64,000 bases of DNA from Gentiana macrophylla (GCA_026214975.1 CM047817.1:93848773-93912772); one strand, 5' to 3'; shown: positions 23,781-35,534, counted from the first letter of the stretch. Numbers and translations are program-made. The notes: a model not told the origin generated them from the letters alone.

Positions 23781-26700
23781 TTATTGTGTAATGACTTGAA
23801 CTTGGATCATATTTCCCATATCCCGCTGCTCTTCCTGAATTTGAATTGCTGACTCTCCTACTCCTTCTTCGCAATCGTAAACTTCAATAACCGTCAAAGT
23901 TGGAACTTCCGCAAAAGAGGCAGGGATCTTCACCAGATTATAGCATGATTTCACAACGATCTGCTCTAGCCAAGGGAAGGTTTCACGTGATGCAAACCAT
24001 TCTTCAACATCTAATCTGTACAGTTTCAAGAACTTCAGGTTTGGAAATTCCAAATCCACTACATTCCATCTACTCCCCCGGAATGCTTTCGTCATCAGCT
24101 TCAGAACCTCAAGACAAGGTAGCTTTGCGATCGCATAAAATTCAGTCCAAGGTAGATCGACACCCTCTAAACTCAATTTCTTGAGTGTTATGGGGAAGCT
24201 CGGTACACAGGGGTAAAAAGCTCCATCAGAAACTATATTCAACGATTCAAGCTTAGTAAGATATTCGTCCAACTTTGGCAACTGTTCGAATTTTTTTCGC
24301 CAATCCCAACAAGTATAATAACAGCAGCTCAACTTCCGAACGTTTGATAGCCTTCTCAGTAACTCTACTCCAGATTCTCCATAAGTAATAGTCACCGAAG
24401 AAAAACTTTCAATATTAGAAAGTTTGGATGAATCCTTCCCTACGTCATTATCCAATTCAACAACAGCTTCTCGTCCCACATCAACATGCTTCAGTCTTTT
24501 CATCTTCCAAATTGTTTCCGGCAAACATATTTTCTTATTGGAGAAGCATTTTAGAACGAATGTTTCTAGGTTCCAAAGGTTGGCTATTATTGATGGAACA
24601 GAGCCTAATGTGTGGGTCTTGAGTGTCAAGTATCTAAGATTAACTAACATTGTTACTTCTTCTGGGAAACTATCACACTCGGTCTTAACATCCAACACTT
24701 GTACAAGTTTAACATTGCTGAAAGGTAAGGCATCCACGGAGCAAGGGGAATCGGGACAATAATAAATTAGAGTGTGTGCAGTAGAGTGGCCTCTTCTTGC
24801 TTCTGCATCATCTTCAGTTTCCAACTTAACATGAATGCAGAGACGATATTGTTTATATATTTCACTCATTGAGAATACGTTTGAGCCGTTTGATCTTTCA
24901 ATGAAGTGGAAAAAATGCTCCTCACGGGCTTTGATTCGGCAGAACTCACGTACTAGATCATGAACCTCACAGCGTTTAATCCCACCTGTGGAACTTCTTT
25001 GAGTGACAATCACTAGGCTACGGTGAACCAGATCATTCAAATATTGCTTTGCCATGCTAAGAAAGTTGCTACTGCTCTCAGAAGACTTAGGTACAAATCC
25101 TTCAGCTGTCCACAACAGCATTAATCTTTTTGCACTTATATTTTTCTTCTGTAAAAATGCTCCAAAATAAAGCAAGCATGACTTTAAAGCCTCAGGTAAA
25201 TGCATGTAACTCAATTCTAGAGTGTACATACAGCCTTCGGTAGAGAGATGAAAACCAAGGTCATCTTCTATCTCATTCCATGAAGACCAGCTTTCAGGTT
25301 TTGTTGCAAGAAGCCCTGTTATTATCACAACAGCCAGAGGTAGACCTTGGCATTTTTTCGCGATCGACAATCCTACCTCCTGAAGATGTGAAGGGCAACG
25401 ACGCTTGTGGAATACTTTTGCTTGTAACAACTCCCAACTTTCTTCAATCGAGAGAAAACGAAGATAATGAGGCGTACAATTTGATTTTACTAGTCGAGTG
25501 ACATCACTGCTCCGAGTAGTGAATACAATTCTACTTCCATTGGAGTCATCTGGAAATGACTGCTTTACACCTTCCCACGCACCGACATCCCAAATGTCAT
25601 CCATTATAATAAGATACCTATTGCCTTTCAAGCATTTGAGCAATTTATGTGCTAAATCATCATTCGTCGTGTGATGAATGTCATCATCAATCACAATGAT
25701 TTGTCTTAAAATCTCAAGCAATAAGCGCCTTCTATTATGGTCTTGACCAACAGAACAGAATGCATGTTTATGAAAATGATGTCTAACAAGAGGTTTATTA
25801 AAGAGCTTCCTGGCAAGAGTAGTCTTACCAAGCCCGCCCATGCCCACTATAGGGACAATGTCAAGATATGGAGTTCCCCTTGTGATTCGGTGAATTAATA
25901 CTTGTTCTTCATCCACAAAACCCACCACAATTTCATCATCCAACTCTAAATGCGGAGGCATGTAGACAGAAGGCAGTTTGGAAACATCAACTCTAGTACC
26001 ACCAGTTGCAATTCCTTGAATTTTGTTGGTATTAATCACCCCAAACTCATTTTGAATATCCTTAATGTTTTCTTGGACACGAGACAAACAAGACATATGG
26101 TACCATATGGATTGTTCAATGGTAAAAGATGAATTGACAGCAAGTTCTGCCTGGTATGCTACACCGATCATTCGGTCCAATAGATCTTTAAGCTCTTCAT
26201 GTTCGCCTTGGAGTTGGAGGAGCTCCTCCCAAATAACATGGATTGACCGACATAGAGACGTTAATTCCTCCTTAACTCTAAAAAGATGTTTGGCAAAAGG
26301 GGCAATCTTTGGGTTGCATTCCATCGTTGTCGTCAGATGTTCAATCTTGCCTAACAGACGTTCAACAAAGCCGATTATGTCTGTCGTAGGCAGAATGAAA
26401 TCTGGAATCCAGACATGACGCTCTTCGATTTGTCCTCTGATACTGCGAATCTTGCTAGAAAAATCAGGTTGAATCGCCCTGTCTACTGTCAAGTCCCCTG
26501 AATGGGAAGCGTCACCAAGAAGAAGAATCTCTGCAGGATGGAAAGTCAATGCATAATGATCTACAGGTGGAACAGTTAAGTAGCTTATGAGGAATATCAA
26601 CCCCTCACGAAGGGCTTCATTGAAATCCTTCAAAGCCATAGTCTCTACCATAAAATCAGCAAAACTTATAACGAATTCGTTGTATAGGAAATTAGCATCA

Positions 26701-27461
26701 GCACGTGACGACTTCATGGCTGCAAAACACATCTGTATGAACTCAGGAGTGCAAGGGTTGACCTTTCGCAGCAGATCAGCAATCCAAAGATTCATTCGGC
26801 TGCTTTCGATTCTTCCCTCATCTTCCACCACATGATTGCCTGCCCAGTAAAGACATGTCAGACAAGCTGCCTTATTAGCCAATGTATGAGCTTGGATCAT
26901 GAAATCTGTCAACACCGTGACATCATCTGGGCATCTCCTAGCAGCAAAATCTACTATATGCCTTAATGATAAGAGTTTCTCTCTGAGCTTTTGGAATTGT
27001 TCATATTCCGCAGCAGGGAGACTGTTGGAATTGTTGAGGATTTCATCAAGGAATTCCAGTATCTGATTACCCTTGAAAGGCTTGGACTGAAATGAGCTGG
27101 ACATAAATTGCACGCAATATTTCTTGATTTCTGGCTTACATTGTTGGATTTTGTCGCCCAATTTGGACGACAGCCTATTCCAAACTTGGAACTTTATTTT
27201 CATTGCTTGAAGCCCAGCAGTATAAAGTCCATCTCCAGATCTGTCCCATATGCCTTCAACCGAAGAAAGCGTAGAAGATATTAACATACGATCAATATCA
27301 TTATCTGGGTCCAAAGTGATGAGGCAACGCAGGAACATTTGAACAAATCTGAGGTCAACTTGGAATGCTTGAATTTGTGCTTTCAAAGTGTCGGCCAATG
27401 TGGGATAGTTAATTAGCGTAGACAAGGCTTCAAGAGCAGAATCCACAAAAGTGTGAACCAT
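23781..27461 (-). CDS. CNL-type NLR disease-resistance protein, R1/late-blight-resistance group
   Basis: This is a 1226-residue intracellular immune receptor of the NB-ARC/LRR class in one exon. Residues 1 to about 500 form a long helical N-terminal extension and coiled coil like those of asterid R1-type proteins. The NB-ARC follows: P-loop GMGGLGKTTLARKLF near 537, RNBS-A CSVGQDHNRRRLLLEIL, kinase-2 YLIIMDDIWD near 615, RNBS-B GSRIVFTTRSSDV, GLPL as CQGLPLAVVI near 703, RNBS-D LKSCLLYFGAF, and a VHD variant of the MHD motif (CEVHDLVREF) near 829. Residues about 930-1200 are irregular leucine-rich repeats. All nucleotide-binding motifs are intact and no stop interrupts the frame. An in-frame TGA two codons before ATG fixes the start. 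The ligand or pathogen recognised cannot be read from sequence. Membership in the R1 group rests on the extension and motif style, so the subgroup is inference. Confidence 0.95.
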   Translation of the reverse strand: MVHTFVDSALEALSTLINYPTLADTLKAQIQAFQVDLRFVQMFLRCLITLDPDNDIDRMLISSTLSSVEGIWDRSGDGLYTAGLQAMKIKFQVWNRLSSKLGDKIQQCKPEIKKYCVQFMSSSFQSKPFKGNQILEFLDEILNNSNSLPAAEYEQFQKLREKLLSLRHIVDFAARRCPDDVTVLTDFMIQAHTLANKAACLTCLYWAGNHVVEDEGRIESSRMNLWIADLLRKVNPCTPEFIQMCFAAMKSSRADANFLYNEFVISFADFMVETMALKDFNEALREGLIFLISYLTVPPVDHYALTFHPAEILLLGDASHSGDLTVDRAIQPDFSSKIRSIRGQIEERHVWIPDFILPTTDIIGFVERLLGKIEHLTTTMECNPKIAPFAKHLFRVKEELTSLCRSIHVIWEELLQLQGEHEELKDLLDRMIGVAYQAELAVNSSFTIEQSIWYHMSCLSRVQENIKDIQNEFGVINTNKIQGIATGGTRVDVSKLPSVYMPPHLELDDEIVVGFVDEEQVLIHRITRGTPYLDIVPIVGMGGLGKTTLARKLFNKPLVRHHFHKHAFCSVGQDHNRRRLLLEILRQIIVIDDDIHHTTNDDLAHKLLKCLKGNRYLIIMDDIWDVGAWEGVKQSFPDDSNGSRIVFTTRSSDVTRLVKSNCTPHYLRFLSIEESWELLQAKVFHKRRCPSHLQEVGLSIAKKCQGLPLAVVIITGLLATKPESWSSWNEIEDDLGFHLSTEGCMYTLELSYMHLPEALKSCLLYFGAFLQKKNISAKRLMLLWTAEGFVPKSSESSSNFLSMAKQYLNDLVHRSLVIVTQRSSTGGIKRCEVHDLVREFCRIKAREEHFFHFIERSNGSNVFSMSEIYKQYRLCIHVKLETEDDAEARRGHSTAHTLIYYCPDSPCSVDALPFSNVKLVQVLDVKTECDSFPEEVTMLVNLRYLTLKTHTLGSVPSIIANLWNLETFVLKCFSNKKICLPETIWKMKRLKHVDVGREAVVELDNDVGKDSSKLSNIESFSSVTITYGESGVELLRRLSNVRKLSCCYYTCWDWRKKFEQLPKLDEYLTKLESLNIVSDGAFYPCVPSFPITLKKLSLEGVDLPWTEFYAIAKLPCLEVLKLMTKAFRGSRWNVVDLEFPNLKFLKLYRLDVEEWFASRETFPWLEQIVVKSCYNLVKIPASFAEVPTLTVIEVYDCEEGVGESAIQIQEEQRDMGNMIQVQVITQ

Positions 27462-27599
27462 TTTTCACTCCCCTGAAATGCTCAAGCAAGCAGTTGAGGG
27501 AATGAACCTCCTATGGTTTTTCTTTTCTTTTTCTTCACCTGCACCTCACAATATCTTATCGATGAAGCTTTGAATATTCAAACCACTTGAACCAAATTT

Positions 27600-27606
27600 T
27601 TTTATA
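27600..27606 (-). promoter_or_regulatory. Candidate TATA box of the NLR gene
   Basis: TATAAAA on the minus strand, about 140 bases before the NLR start codon, with a purine-rich (GAAAAAGAAAAG-type) presumed leader between. A Stowaway MITE begins only about 25 bases further upstream. No transcription start data are available. Confidence 0.4.
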
Positions 27607-27630
27607 TCTTTTCTTCTTATCTTATGCCAC

Positions 27631-27888
27631 ACATCCGTCCCAAAATAAAAATCCTTTTAGATTTTTTGTTTTATCTTATAACATAAGTCCAATTAGAAAA
27701 TCAATGAAGAATTTATTAAATATTCTCTTTTTATCCTTTATATATTATTTACCCATCTATTTTTTACTATTTTGCATTAATATCAGTCAAATGTCATTTT
27801 AGTCTTTTTTATCAAAATTAATGACAAATAAATAATTTAGCCAACTTTCTTAAAAATCGCAAATGGACTTATATTTTAGGACGGAGGT
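27631..27888. mobile_element. Stowaway-like MITE in the NLR promoter
   Basis: The left end ATCCGTCCCAAAATAAAAAT and the right end, read inversely (CCTCCGTCCTAAAATATAAG), match the terminal inverted repeats of Tc1/Mariner-related Stowaway MITEs. The right end is followed by TA, the expected target duplication; the left end is eroded. It is about 258 bp and AT-rich. It separates the NLR core promoter from the Helitron block. Confidence 0.75.
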
Positions 27889-27912
27889 ATATATATATCG
27901 AAATATCTTATA

Positions 27913-28882
27913 TCTATTAAGTGCTAAGAGGTTTTGCCCACAAGAGGCCGCATGGTAGCCTCTTGGGCTGACACGTGGCACCCATTTTTTTTTTTCATTC
28001 GGTAAAAATCAGAATTTCGGTTATCATTATATATAAACCGAAGGAGACTTTAAAATTCAATCAACCGAAAATTTTTGATTTGTCGATTCGATTTCGACAC
28101 AACAGTTGAATATTATACACAACAAATTGTATATTTTGATATCTGTTCATTTTAAATCACTCCAATGACGATCTGAATTCGATTTTAAATTTCAATCAAC
28201 CGAAAATTTTCGATTTCGACACAACAATTGAATAAAACCGTGTGGACACCACATTAAATATTTTATTATTTTGAACAACATAACGTCGGTGGAACCGACG
28301 GTCATTTGTAGTATAAACATCACTAAAATTGACGTTGGAATACCAAATCACTTTTTATATTATTCAGCCCGTTTGACACGTTTTTTTTTCTACCAAATGA
28401 ATGGACACGAGATCAATGACGTATTCATTAATGATAAGAAAGAGAAATATCGTATAAAAAATGAGTTAAACACATTTTCAAGCATATTAATGATCTGGAA
28501 GCTAAGGCGTCCCGGGAGATTTGACCGTGTAGTTATGGTCCGCTTATTGTTTTTCTATAAGGTTTCATTGCGTAAATTCGAAGCTAAAGTGATCGACTTT
28601 ATGACATTGTTCTCCGATACATCACATTGTAGTTTATTTTGTAGATAGAAACTACGGATAGGGCTGGAAGATAGGTGATTCACAATATTCACGTCTCTAA
28701 GAAAGAGCTATCTCTTGAAGAAAATGTGATATATTTCTCTTGCTCTCTTTGTCTTGTGCATTGAATTTGTTACGGTTTTAGCTTATGCAATTTATTTCAC
28801 GTTGGGGATCTATTCTTTGATATTATCGTTGGTAACGATTTATGTTAGGCCCACCGTGCCTTGCATGGCTCATGTTAACTAG
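27913..28882 (+). mobile_element. Non-autonomous Helitron H1 (970 bp)
   Basis: It starts TCTATTAAGTGCTAAGAGG after A27912 and ends with CCGTGCcttGCATGG, a spacer, and AACTAG before T28883. A 5' subterminal foldback (GCTAAGAGG...CCTCTTGGGC) is present. The interior shares long blocks with H2-H4: CCGAAATTTCGGTT-rich sequence, AACATAACGTCGGTGGAACC and GGAAGCTAAGGCGTCCCGGG. A 125-codon frame at 28271-28648 lies in the shared block but is broken in the other copies, so it is not counted as a gene. Confidence 0.8.
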
Positions 28883-28887
28883 TAAAA

Positions 28888-29589
28888 TCTATTAAAAGCT
28901 AAAGAGGGTGTGTCACAAGAGACCACGTGGCCACCCTCCTTGGCTAACACGTGGCGATTTTTTTTTTGATTCAGTAGAAATGTTTTTTTTTTTAAATACC
29001 AAAATTTCGGTTTGCATTATATAGAGACATAAATTTTTGTCCGATTGCGATTAACACTCTATAATTTATTTCAGTTAGCGTTATATAAAAACATAAATTT
29101 TTGTTCGATTGCTTAACACTCTACATCTTATCTGTAAGCGAACCGAAAATCAAACCGGAAAAAACACTACACAGGGCACTTTCTTTTTTATCAAACATTT
29201 GTGGTTTTTTTTTAATTTTTATTTTAAACAAACGTATGTCGTTAGTAGTTTGTGCAGAAAATGGAAGAAAAAAGGGAAAGTCCGACGGGTTTGAAGTTCT
29301 GCTGTGTAGTGTACGATGAAATATGGGCCAAGTTTAATCTTATCTTATCTTCTCTTCTCTTGTCTCTTATATATTATCTTATCTTATATCTATAAAATGC
29401 TAAGAAGATGTGTGCACAGCCACGTGGCCACCTTCTTAGCTTGACACGTGGCAATTTGTTTGTTTGTGTTTTTTTTTTGATTCGGTAAAAACCGGAATTT
29501 CGGTTAGCATTATATAGAAAGCTAAGAAGGTGTGCCCTGCCACGCGCGTGGCCACCTTCTTAGCTTGACATGTGGTAATTTGTTTGTTT

Positions 29590-29623
<34 letters not shown>

Positions 29624-31277
29624 CGGTAAAAACTGGAATTTCGGTTAACGTTATATAGAAACCGATTTTTTTTTTTCGACTCTCCGTTACATAAACCGAA
29701 CCAAAGTGTATATTTCGATACGGTTCATTTTCAGTACCTCCAACAGACAGTGCAAATTCAGTTATAAATTTCAATCAACCGAAATTTTTTGATTCGATTT
29801 CGGCACAACAATTGAATAAAACCGTGTTTTTTTATCAAACGTGTAACGTTTCGATTCATTTTTTTTCCTCTTTTAATAGTGGTTTTTTTCCCTTCGGTAA
29901 AAACCGGAATTTCGGTTAGCGTTATATAGAAAGAGAAATTTTTTGTTCGACTCTCCCTTACATAAACCGAACCAAAGTGTATATTTCGATACGGTTTATT
30001 TTTATTACCTCCAACAGACTGTGCGGATTCATTTTTAAATTTCAATCAACCGAAAATTTTCGATTCGATTTCGGCACAACAATTGAATAAAACCGTGTAT
30101 TTTTTTTATCAAACGTGTACCGTTAGTAGTTTGTGCAGAAAAGGAAAAAACAAAAAAGGAAAGACCACCGGATTTGAAGTTCTACTGTGTAGTGTACGAT
30201 GGAAGATGAGTCAAGTTTAGCTATAAAATACAACAACAGAAAAATAAAGGCAAACAAATATCCGCGCCAAGAAGGTGTGCCCACATGTGACCACGTGGAT
30301 ACCACATTAAATGTTTTTATTATTTTGAACAACATAACGGTTTATTTTTATTACCTCGAACAGACAGTGCGGATTCAATTTTAAATTTCAATCAACCGAA
30401 AATTTCGATTCAATTTCGGCACAAAAATTAAATAAAACAGTGTATTTTTTTTTATCAAACGTGTACCGTTAGTAGTTTATGCAAAAAAAAAAAAAAAAGG
30501 AAAGACCGACGGATTTGTAGTTCTACTGTGTAGTGTACGATGGAAGATGAGAGTCAAGTTTAGCTATAAAATACAACAACAAAAAATAAGGGCAAACAAA
30601 TATCCGCGCCAAGAAGGTGTGCCCACATGTGACCACGTGGACACCAAATTAATTGTTTTTATTATTTTGAACAACATAACGTTGGTGGAACTGATGGCCG
30701 TTTGCAGTATGAACGTCAATAAAATTGACGTTGGAATACCAAATCACTTTTTATATTTTCAGACCGTTTGACACGTGTTTTTTTTTCCACCAAATGAATG
30801 AACACGAGATCAATGATGTATTTATTAATGATAAGGAAGAGAAATGTCGTATAGAAAATGAGTGAAACGCATTTTCAAGCATATTAATGATTTGGAAGCT
30901 AAGGCGTCTCGGGAGATTTGACCGTGTAGTTATTGTGCGCTTATTGTTTTTCTATAATGTTTCATTACGTAAAGTCGAAGCTAAAGGGATCAACTTTATG
31001 ACATTGTTCTCCGATACATCATATTGTGATTTATTTTGTAGGTGAAAACTCCCGATAGGGCTGGAAGAGAAGTGATTCACAATCTTCACGTCTCTAAAAA
31101 GAGCTACCTCTTGCAGAGAATGTAATATATTCCGGCAGCTCCATTTGTCTTGTGCTTTGAATTATTACGGTTTAAGCTTACGTGATTTATTTCATGTTGG
31201 AGATCTATTCTTTGATATTATCGCTGGTAACGATTTATGTTGGGCCCGCCGTGCTTTTCACAACTCACGTTCACTAG
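28888..31277 (+). mobile_element. Non-autonomous Helitron H2 (2390 bp, internally duplicated)
   Basis: The 5' end TCTATTAAAAGCTAAAGAGG begins five bases after H1's terminal T. The 3' end has GCCGTGC..., then TTCACTAG before T31278. Additional 5'-end-like sequences start at 29389 (TCTATAAAATGCTAAGAAG) and about 29515 (AAAGCTAAGAAGGTGTGCC). A ~200-300-bp module (AACCGAACCAAAGTGTATATTTCG ... AATAAAACCGTGT) appears around 29650-29830, 29930-30110 and, partly, 30340-30450. H2 is therefore a composite of repeated family pieces or nested insertions. Confidence 0.75.
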
Positions 31278-31281
31278 TATA

Positions 31282-32961
31282 TCTATAAGAAGCTAAGGAG
31301 GGTGTGCCACAAGAGGCCACGTGGCATTTATTTTATTTTATTTTTTTGGAGCAGAAAAAGTTTATTTTTTCCTATTTCTTTAAATACCAAAATTTCGGTT
31401 AGCGTTATATAGAGACCTAATTTTTTTTTCGATTGCAGTTAACACTCTACAATTTATTTCGGTTAGCGTTATATAGAAACCTAAATTTTTGTTCGATTGC
31501 TTAACCCTCTGCATCTTATCTGTAAGCGAACCAAAAATCAAACCGGAAAAAACACAACACGTGGCACTTTTTTTTTAATGAAACCTTTGTGGTTTGTTTT
31601 TTTTTTTTTTTTCTATTTTTGTTAAATCAAACGTGTGCCATTAGTAGTTTGTGCAGAAAAGAGAAAAAAAAAAGGGAAATACCTACGGATTTGAAGTTTT
31701 GCTGTGTAGTGTATAATGGGCACAATTTAACTATAAAATACAACAACAAAAAAATGGCCGAACAAATGTCCTTGTCACGAAAATAGTCACAGCATCACGG
31801 ATACTCTTTTTTTTTTTTTTCAAACCTTTGTGGTTTTTTTTATTTATAAAATCCACCGTGTGCCATTAGTAGCTTGTGCTGAAAATGATAAAAAAAAAGA
31901 AGAAGGAAAGACCACGGATTTCAAGTTGTGCTGTGTAGCGTACGATGGAAGATGAGTCAATTTTAGCTATACAATATAACAAAAAAAGTAGCCGAACAAA
32001 TATCCGCGCCACGAAAATAGTCACGGCGCGACGATTACTCTCGAAAATCTATAAATCATCGGTATCTCTGACGCGCGTAACGTGGCGCCCAAAAAGTTAT
32101 TTGGTGGTGTGTAAAATTAAATGAAAAAAAAAGGTGCCAATAGAATCCGCCTCTATTTATTCTGAGTTTACATGAAAAATCATTTTTCATATTTGTCTGA
32201 CTAGCTATATTGACTATTGGTCGTGTAAGAATGTATGATGTATTTATGTGGCTTCTATTGGCACCATTAAATTACTCACGGCGCCACGAGTACTCTCGGC
32301 ATCTTATAAATCACTCTTGACACCACATTAAATGTTTTTATAATTTTGAACACCATAACGTCGGTGGAACCGACAGCTGTTTGCAGTACGAGCGTCACTA
32401 AATTTGACGTTGGAATACCAAATCACTTTTAATATTCTTCAGACCGTTTGATACGTGATTTTCTTTCCCACCAAATGAATGAACACGAGATCGATAACAT
32501 ATTCATTAATGATAAGAAAGAGAAATACCGTATAGAAATGAGTGAAACACATTTTCAAGCTTATTAATAATCTGGAAGCTAAGGCGTCCCGGGGGATTTG
32601 ACCGTGTAGTTATGGTCCGCTTATTATTTTTCTACAATGTTTCATTACCTAAAGACGAAGCTAAAGGGATCGACTTTATGACATTGTTCTCCGATACATC
32701 GTACTGTGGTTATTTTGTAGGTGGAAACACCTGATAGGGCTTGAAGAGAAGTGATTCACAATATTCACGTCTCTAAAAAGAGCTACCGCTTGCAGAGAAT
32801 GTGATATGTTTATGTTGCTCTCTTTGTCTTATGCCTTGGATTTATTATGGTTTAAGCTTACGCGATTTATTTCACGCGCGTTGGGCATCTATTCTATGGT
32901 ATTATCGTTGGTAACGATTTATGTTGGGCCCGCCGTGCCTTGCATTGCTCACATTCACTAG
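31282..32961 (+). mobile_element. Non-autonomous Helitron H3 (1680 bp)
   Basis: It starts TCTATAAGAAGCTAAGGAGG after A31281, four bases downstream of H2's last G. It ends GCCGTGCCTTGCATTGCTC followed by TTCACTAG and T32962. H3 is the most complete uninterrupted copy and serves as the reference for reconstructing the order of H4's pieces. No Rep or helicase coding sequence is present. Confidence 0.8.
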
Positions 32962-32971
32962 TATTTTTGTA

Positions 32972-33599
32972 TCTATTAAAAGCTAAAGAGGGTGTGCCAC
33001 AAGAGGCCACGTGGCCACCCTCCTTGGCTGACACGTGGCGATTTTTTTTTATTCAACAGAAATGTTTTTTTCTTCTTCCTTAAATACCAAAATTTCGGTT
33101 TGTGTTATATAGAGACCTAAATTTTTGTTCGATTGCAATTAACACTATACAATTTATTTTGGTTAGCGTAATATAGAAACCTAAATTTTTGTTTGATTGC
33201 TTAACTCACTACATCTTATCTGTAAGCAAACCGAAAATCAAACTGGAAAAAACACCACACGGGGCACTTTTTTTTATCAAATCTTTGTGGTTTGTTTTTT
33301 TTAAAATCAAACGTTTGCCATTAGTAGTTTGTGCAGAAAAGGGAAAAAAGGGAAAAAAGTTAAATACCGACGGATTTGAATTTCTGCTGTGTAGTGTACG
33401 ATGAAATATGGGCAAAGTTTAACTATAAAATATAACAACAAAAAAATGGCCGAACAAATCTCCGCGCCACGAAAATAGTCACGGCGCCACGATTCCTCTC
33501 GTTTTTTTTATCAAACCTTTTTGGTTTGTTTTTTTAAATCAACCATGTGCCATTAGTAGCTTGTGCTAAAAATGATAAAAAAGAAGAAGGAAAGACCGA
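32972..33599 (+). mobile_element. Helitron H4, segment 1 of 3
   Basis: It begins TCTATTAAAAGCTAAAGAGG after A32971 with the family's 5' foldback. It is co-linear with H3 from 31282 until GGAAAGACCGA at 33589-33599, where the Tat-like gypsy element interrupts. The last five bases, ACCGA, are the left target duplication. Confidence 0.85.
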
Positions 33600-34416
33600 T
33601 GACGATACCGAAAATCGTCTGTTTTAAATCTATGGTTTTCCTCTTGTGATATCCATCAAAGCTCCAAGAACACTAAATTAAAAAAAAAAGAGGGTGATTT
33701 TGAATGTTTCAGACTGCACTTGATAGTGATTAGGCTGCCTACGTATCAGTGCGGGGATTGGAATCAAGTCTTCGTAGTTCATTAGGGATCGTTTATATAG
33801 TGGGGCTTGTGCCCTAGAGTTAATATGTGGCGTGTCCATGGTGGACACTGATTGACGTGTCCCCTAAGGAAAAAGCTTATGATCTGTTGATCCCCTTGAT
33901 ATTAGGAGATAATCGTAATGTTCAAATATTTGTATTAAGTGATAAAGATTGGAGCCTTTATGACTCTGGATTCCTTCTATAATTATCCGATTATCACACA
34001 CATAGGGAATATGACTCAAGATTGACTCTGGCTGGCTTAGATGGCCTGAGCTGAACTGATTGAACCTTTCCGTGTCGCGACCGACCTACGAGGGTCGGGA
34101 AGGATAACCGAGCTGGTATCAACTCGGATCCTTGTATCGCAAAAGGGTTGGTCCAAGAGGGACTTGGGCTGATTGGACAGGTTGGGCATGAGTAGGTTTG
34201 AACACAAGGGTTAGGTGACCTGAAGAGGTTGGATTGGTACTCGGGCCCTCACCGCCAGGGGGTCGGTCCTAAGCATTGGCTCACCTAGAGGCAGGGTGAG
34301 TAGTCGAGCTACTCTAGTTCGGTGGCTACACAATCCATCAGCATTTCTCTCTCTGTACTTAATGTTGAGCCACGAAAATGGTGCCACGTAGGTACGTTCA
34401 ATTTCTGGCATCGTCA
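33600..34416 (-). repeat. 3' LTR of the Tat-like element (817 bp)
   Basis: Begins TGACGATACC and ends GGCATCGTCA on the plus strand. It is about 90 percent identical by eye, over the first ~160 bases, to 41127-41952. Confidence 0.9.
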
Positions 34417-35534
34417 TAAGCCCCCCAGATACAGCCGAGCCTTGGTTAGTCGGCTCGGATCTGCACATATGGTGTCTTGACCCGGGTGTTTGCCATTAAG
34501 GGTTTTGAATTCGAATTGCCGGATGGCAGAGCTATCTATGGCGTAATTATAGCTATCCTGGGAAACATGGCGTCGCTACCCACTAACACTAATTAAGGCC
34601 GTTTGTTGAGGCAAGTTGGGGGTTATAATCCCGTTATATCAATCGTTTCTTAATAATCGTTTGGCTATTATATCAGAGGATCTACTTCCGATTGCCAATT
34701 GCCATTCTTCGTCTTTCAACCTTCAAATTTAGTCTTGCAAGTAAGTGTTTTTCCCTTTGAATTTTAGCTTTGTAGCTCGATTTCCCCTGTCCATAGATAC
34801 AAACCTTAATTCACCGGAATCCGAAGTCCAACTTCATAGAGATGGCCATTGCGGATAGTAGAGACGTTGGGTCTATCCAAGGTCAAGAAGACCTAGATGA
34901 GATATGGGAGCAGTATGAGGTTGCTAAAGCAAGATTTGCCCCAAAGTTGTCGTCGGAGCCGCATTTATTTGCTTCGGACCCGCCGGGGGGTTTCTGTACA
35001 GTTCACCGGGAATATTTTGAGGTGGGTCTGAGACTACCTTTTTGCCCGGCGCTTCTCGCCATACTTCGGCATTATGGGCTCGGAATTTCCAAGATAGCCC
35101 CCAATGGCATTAGGGCCATCATTGGGTTTGCTATCTGGTGCCTGCTAAACCTAAAGTTAATGTAAAGAAGTTTAGGTACTTCTACCATCGGGTGGGGGTA
35201 AAGGACCACCCCTACTGGTACTATTTTTCCAGGAGGCAGGGTCGGTTATCCGACATTCCCATACTTCTCAAAGGCAAGAATTCCTTCAAATGAAGGAATG
35301 AGAGATTCTTCTATGTACGTCACGAGGATCACCCCGAGTTGAGTGTATGGAACATGGCCGATTTGGACAAAGATGATCGTCAGAAGCTACCGGACATGTT
35401 GGTGGAGAAGATCCGGGTGTCCGGGTACTCTGTCGAGTGGCAGAACTTGTACGACGAGCTGATTACGGCAACTTGCCTAGAGAATGCGGGGCCTGACCCC
35501 TACGTGGAATTCACTAAGACTGAGTGGAAGTCAT

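Noticed and set aside
23900..26835. Several plus-strand frames of 60-117 codons opposite the NLR
   Set aside because: They are antisense shadows of the 1226-codon NLR, with no motifs of their own.
28271..28648. 125-codon frame inside Helitron H1
   Set aside because: The homologous block in H2, H3 and H4 is broken by frameshifts and stops, and no family is recognised, so it is treated as non-coding element sequence.
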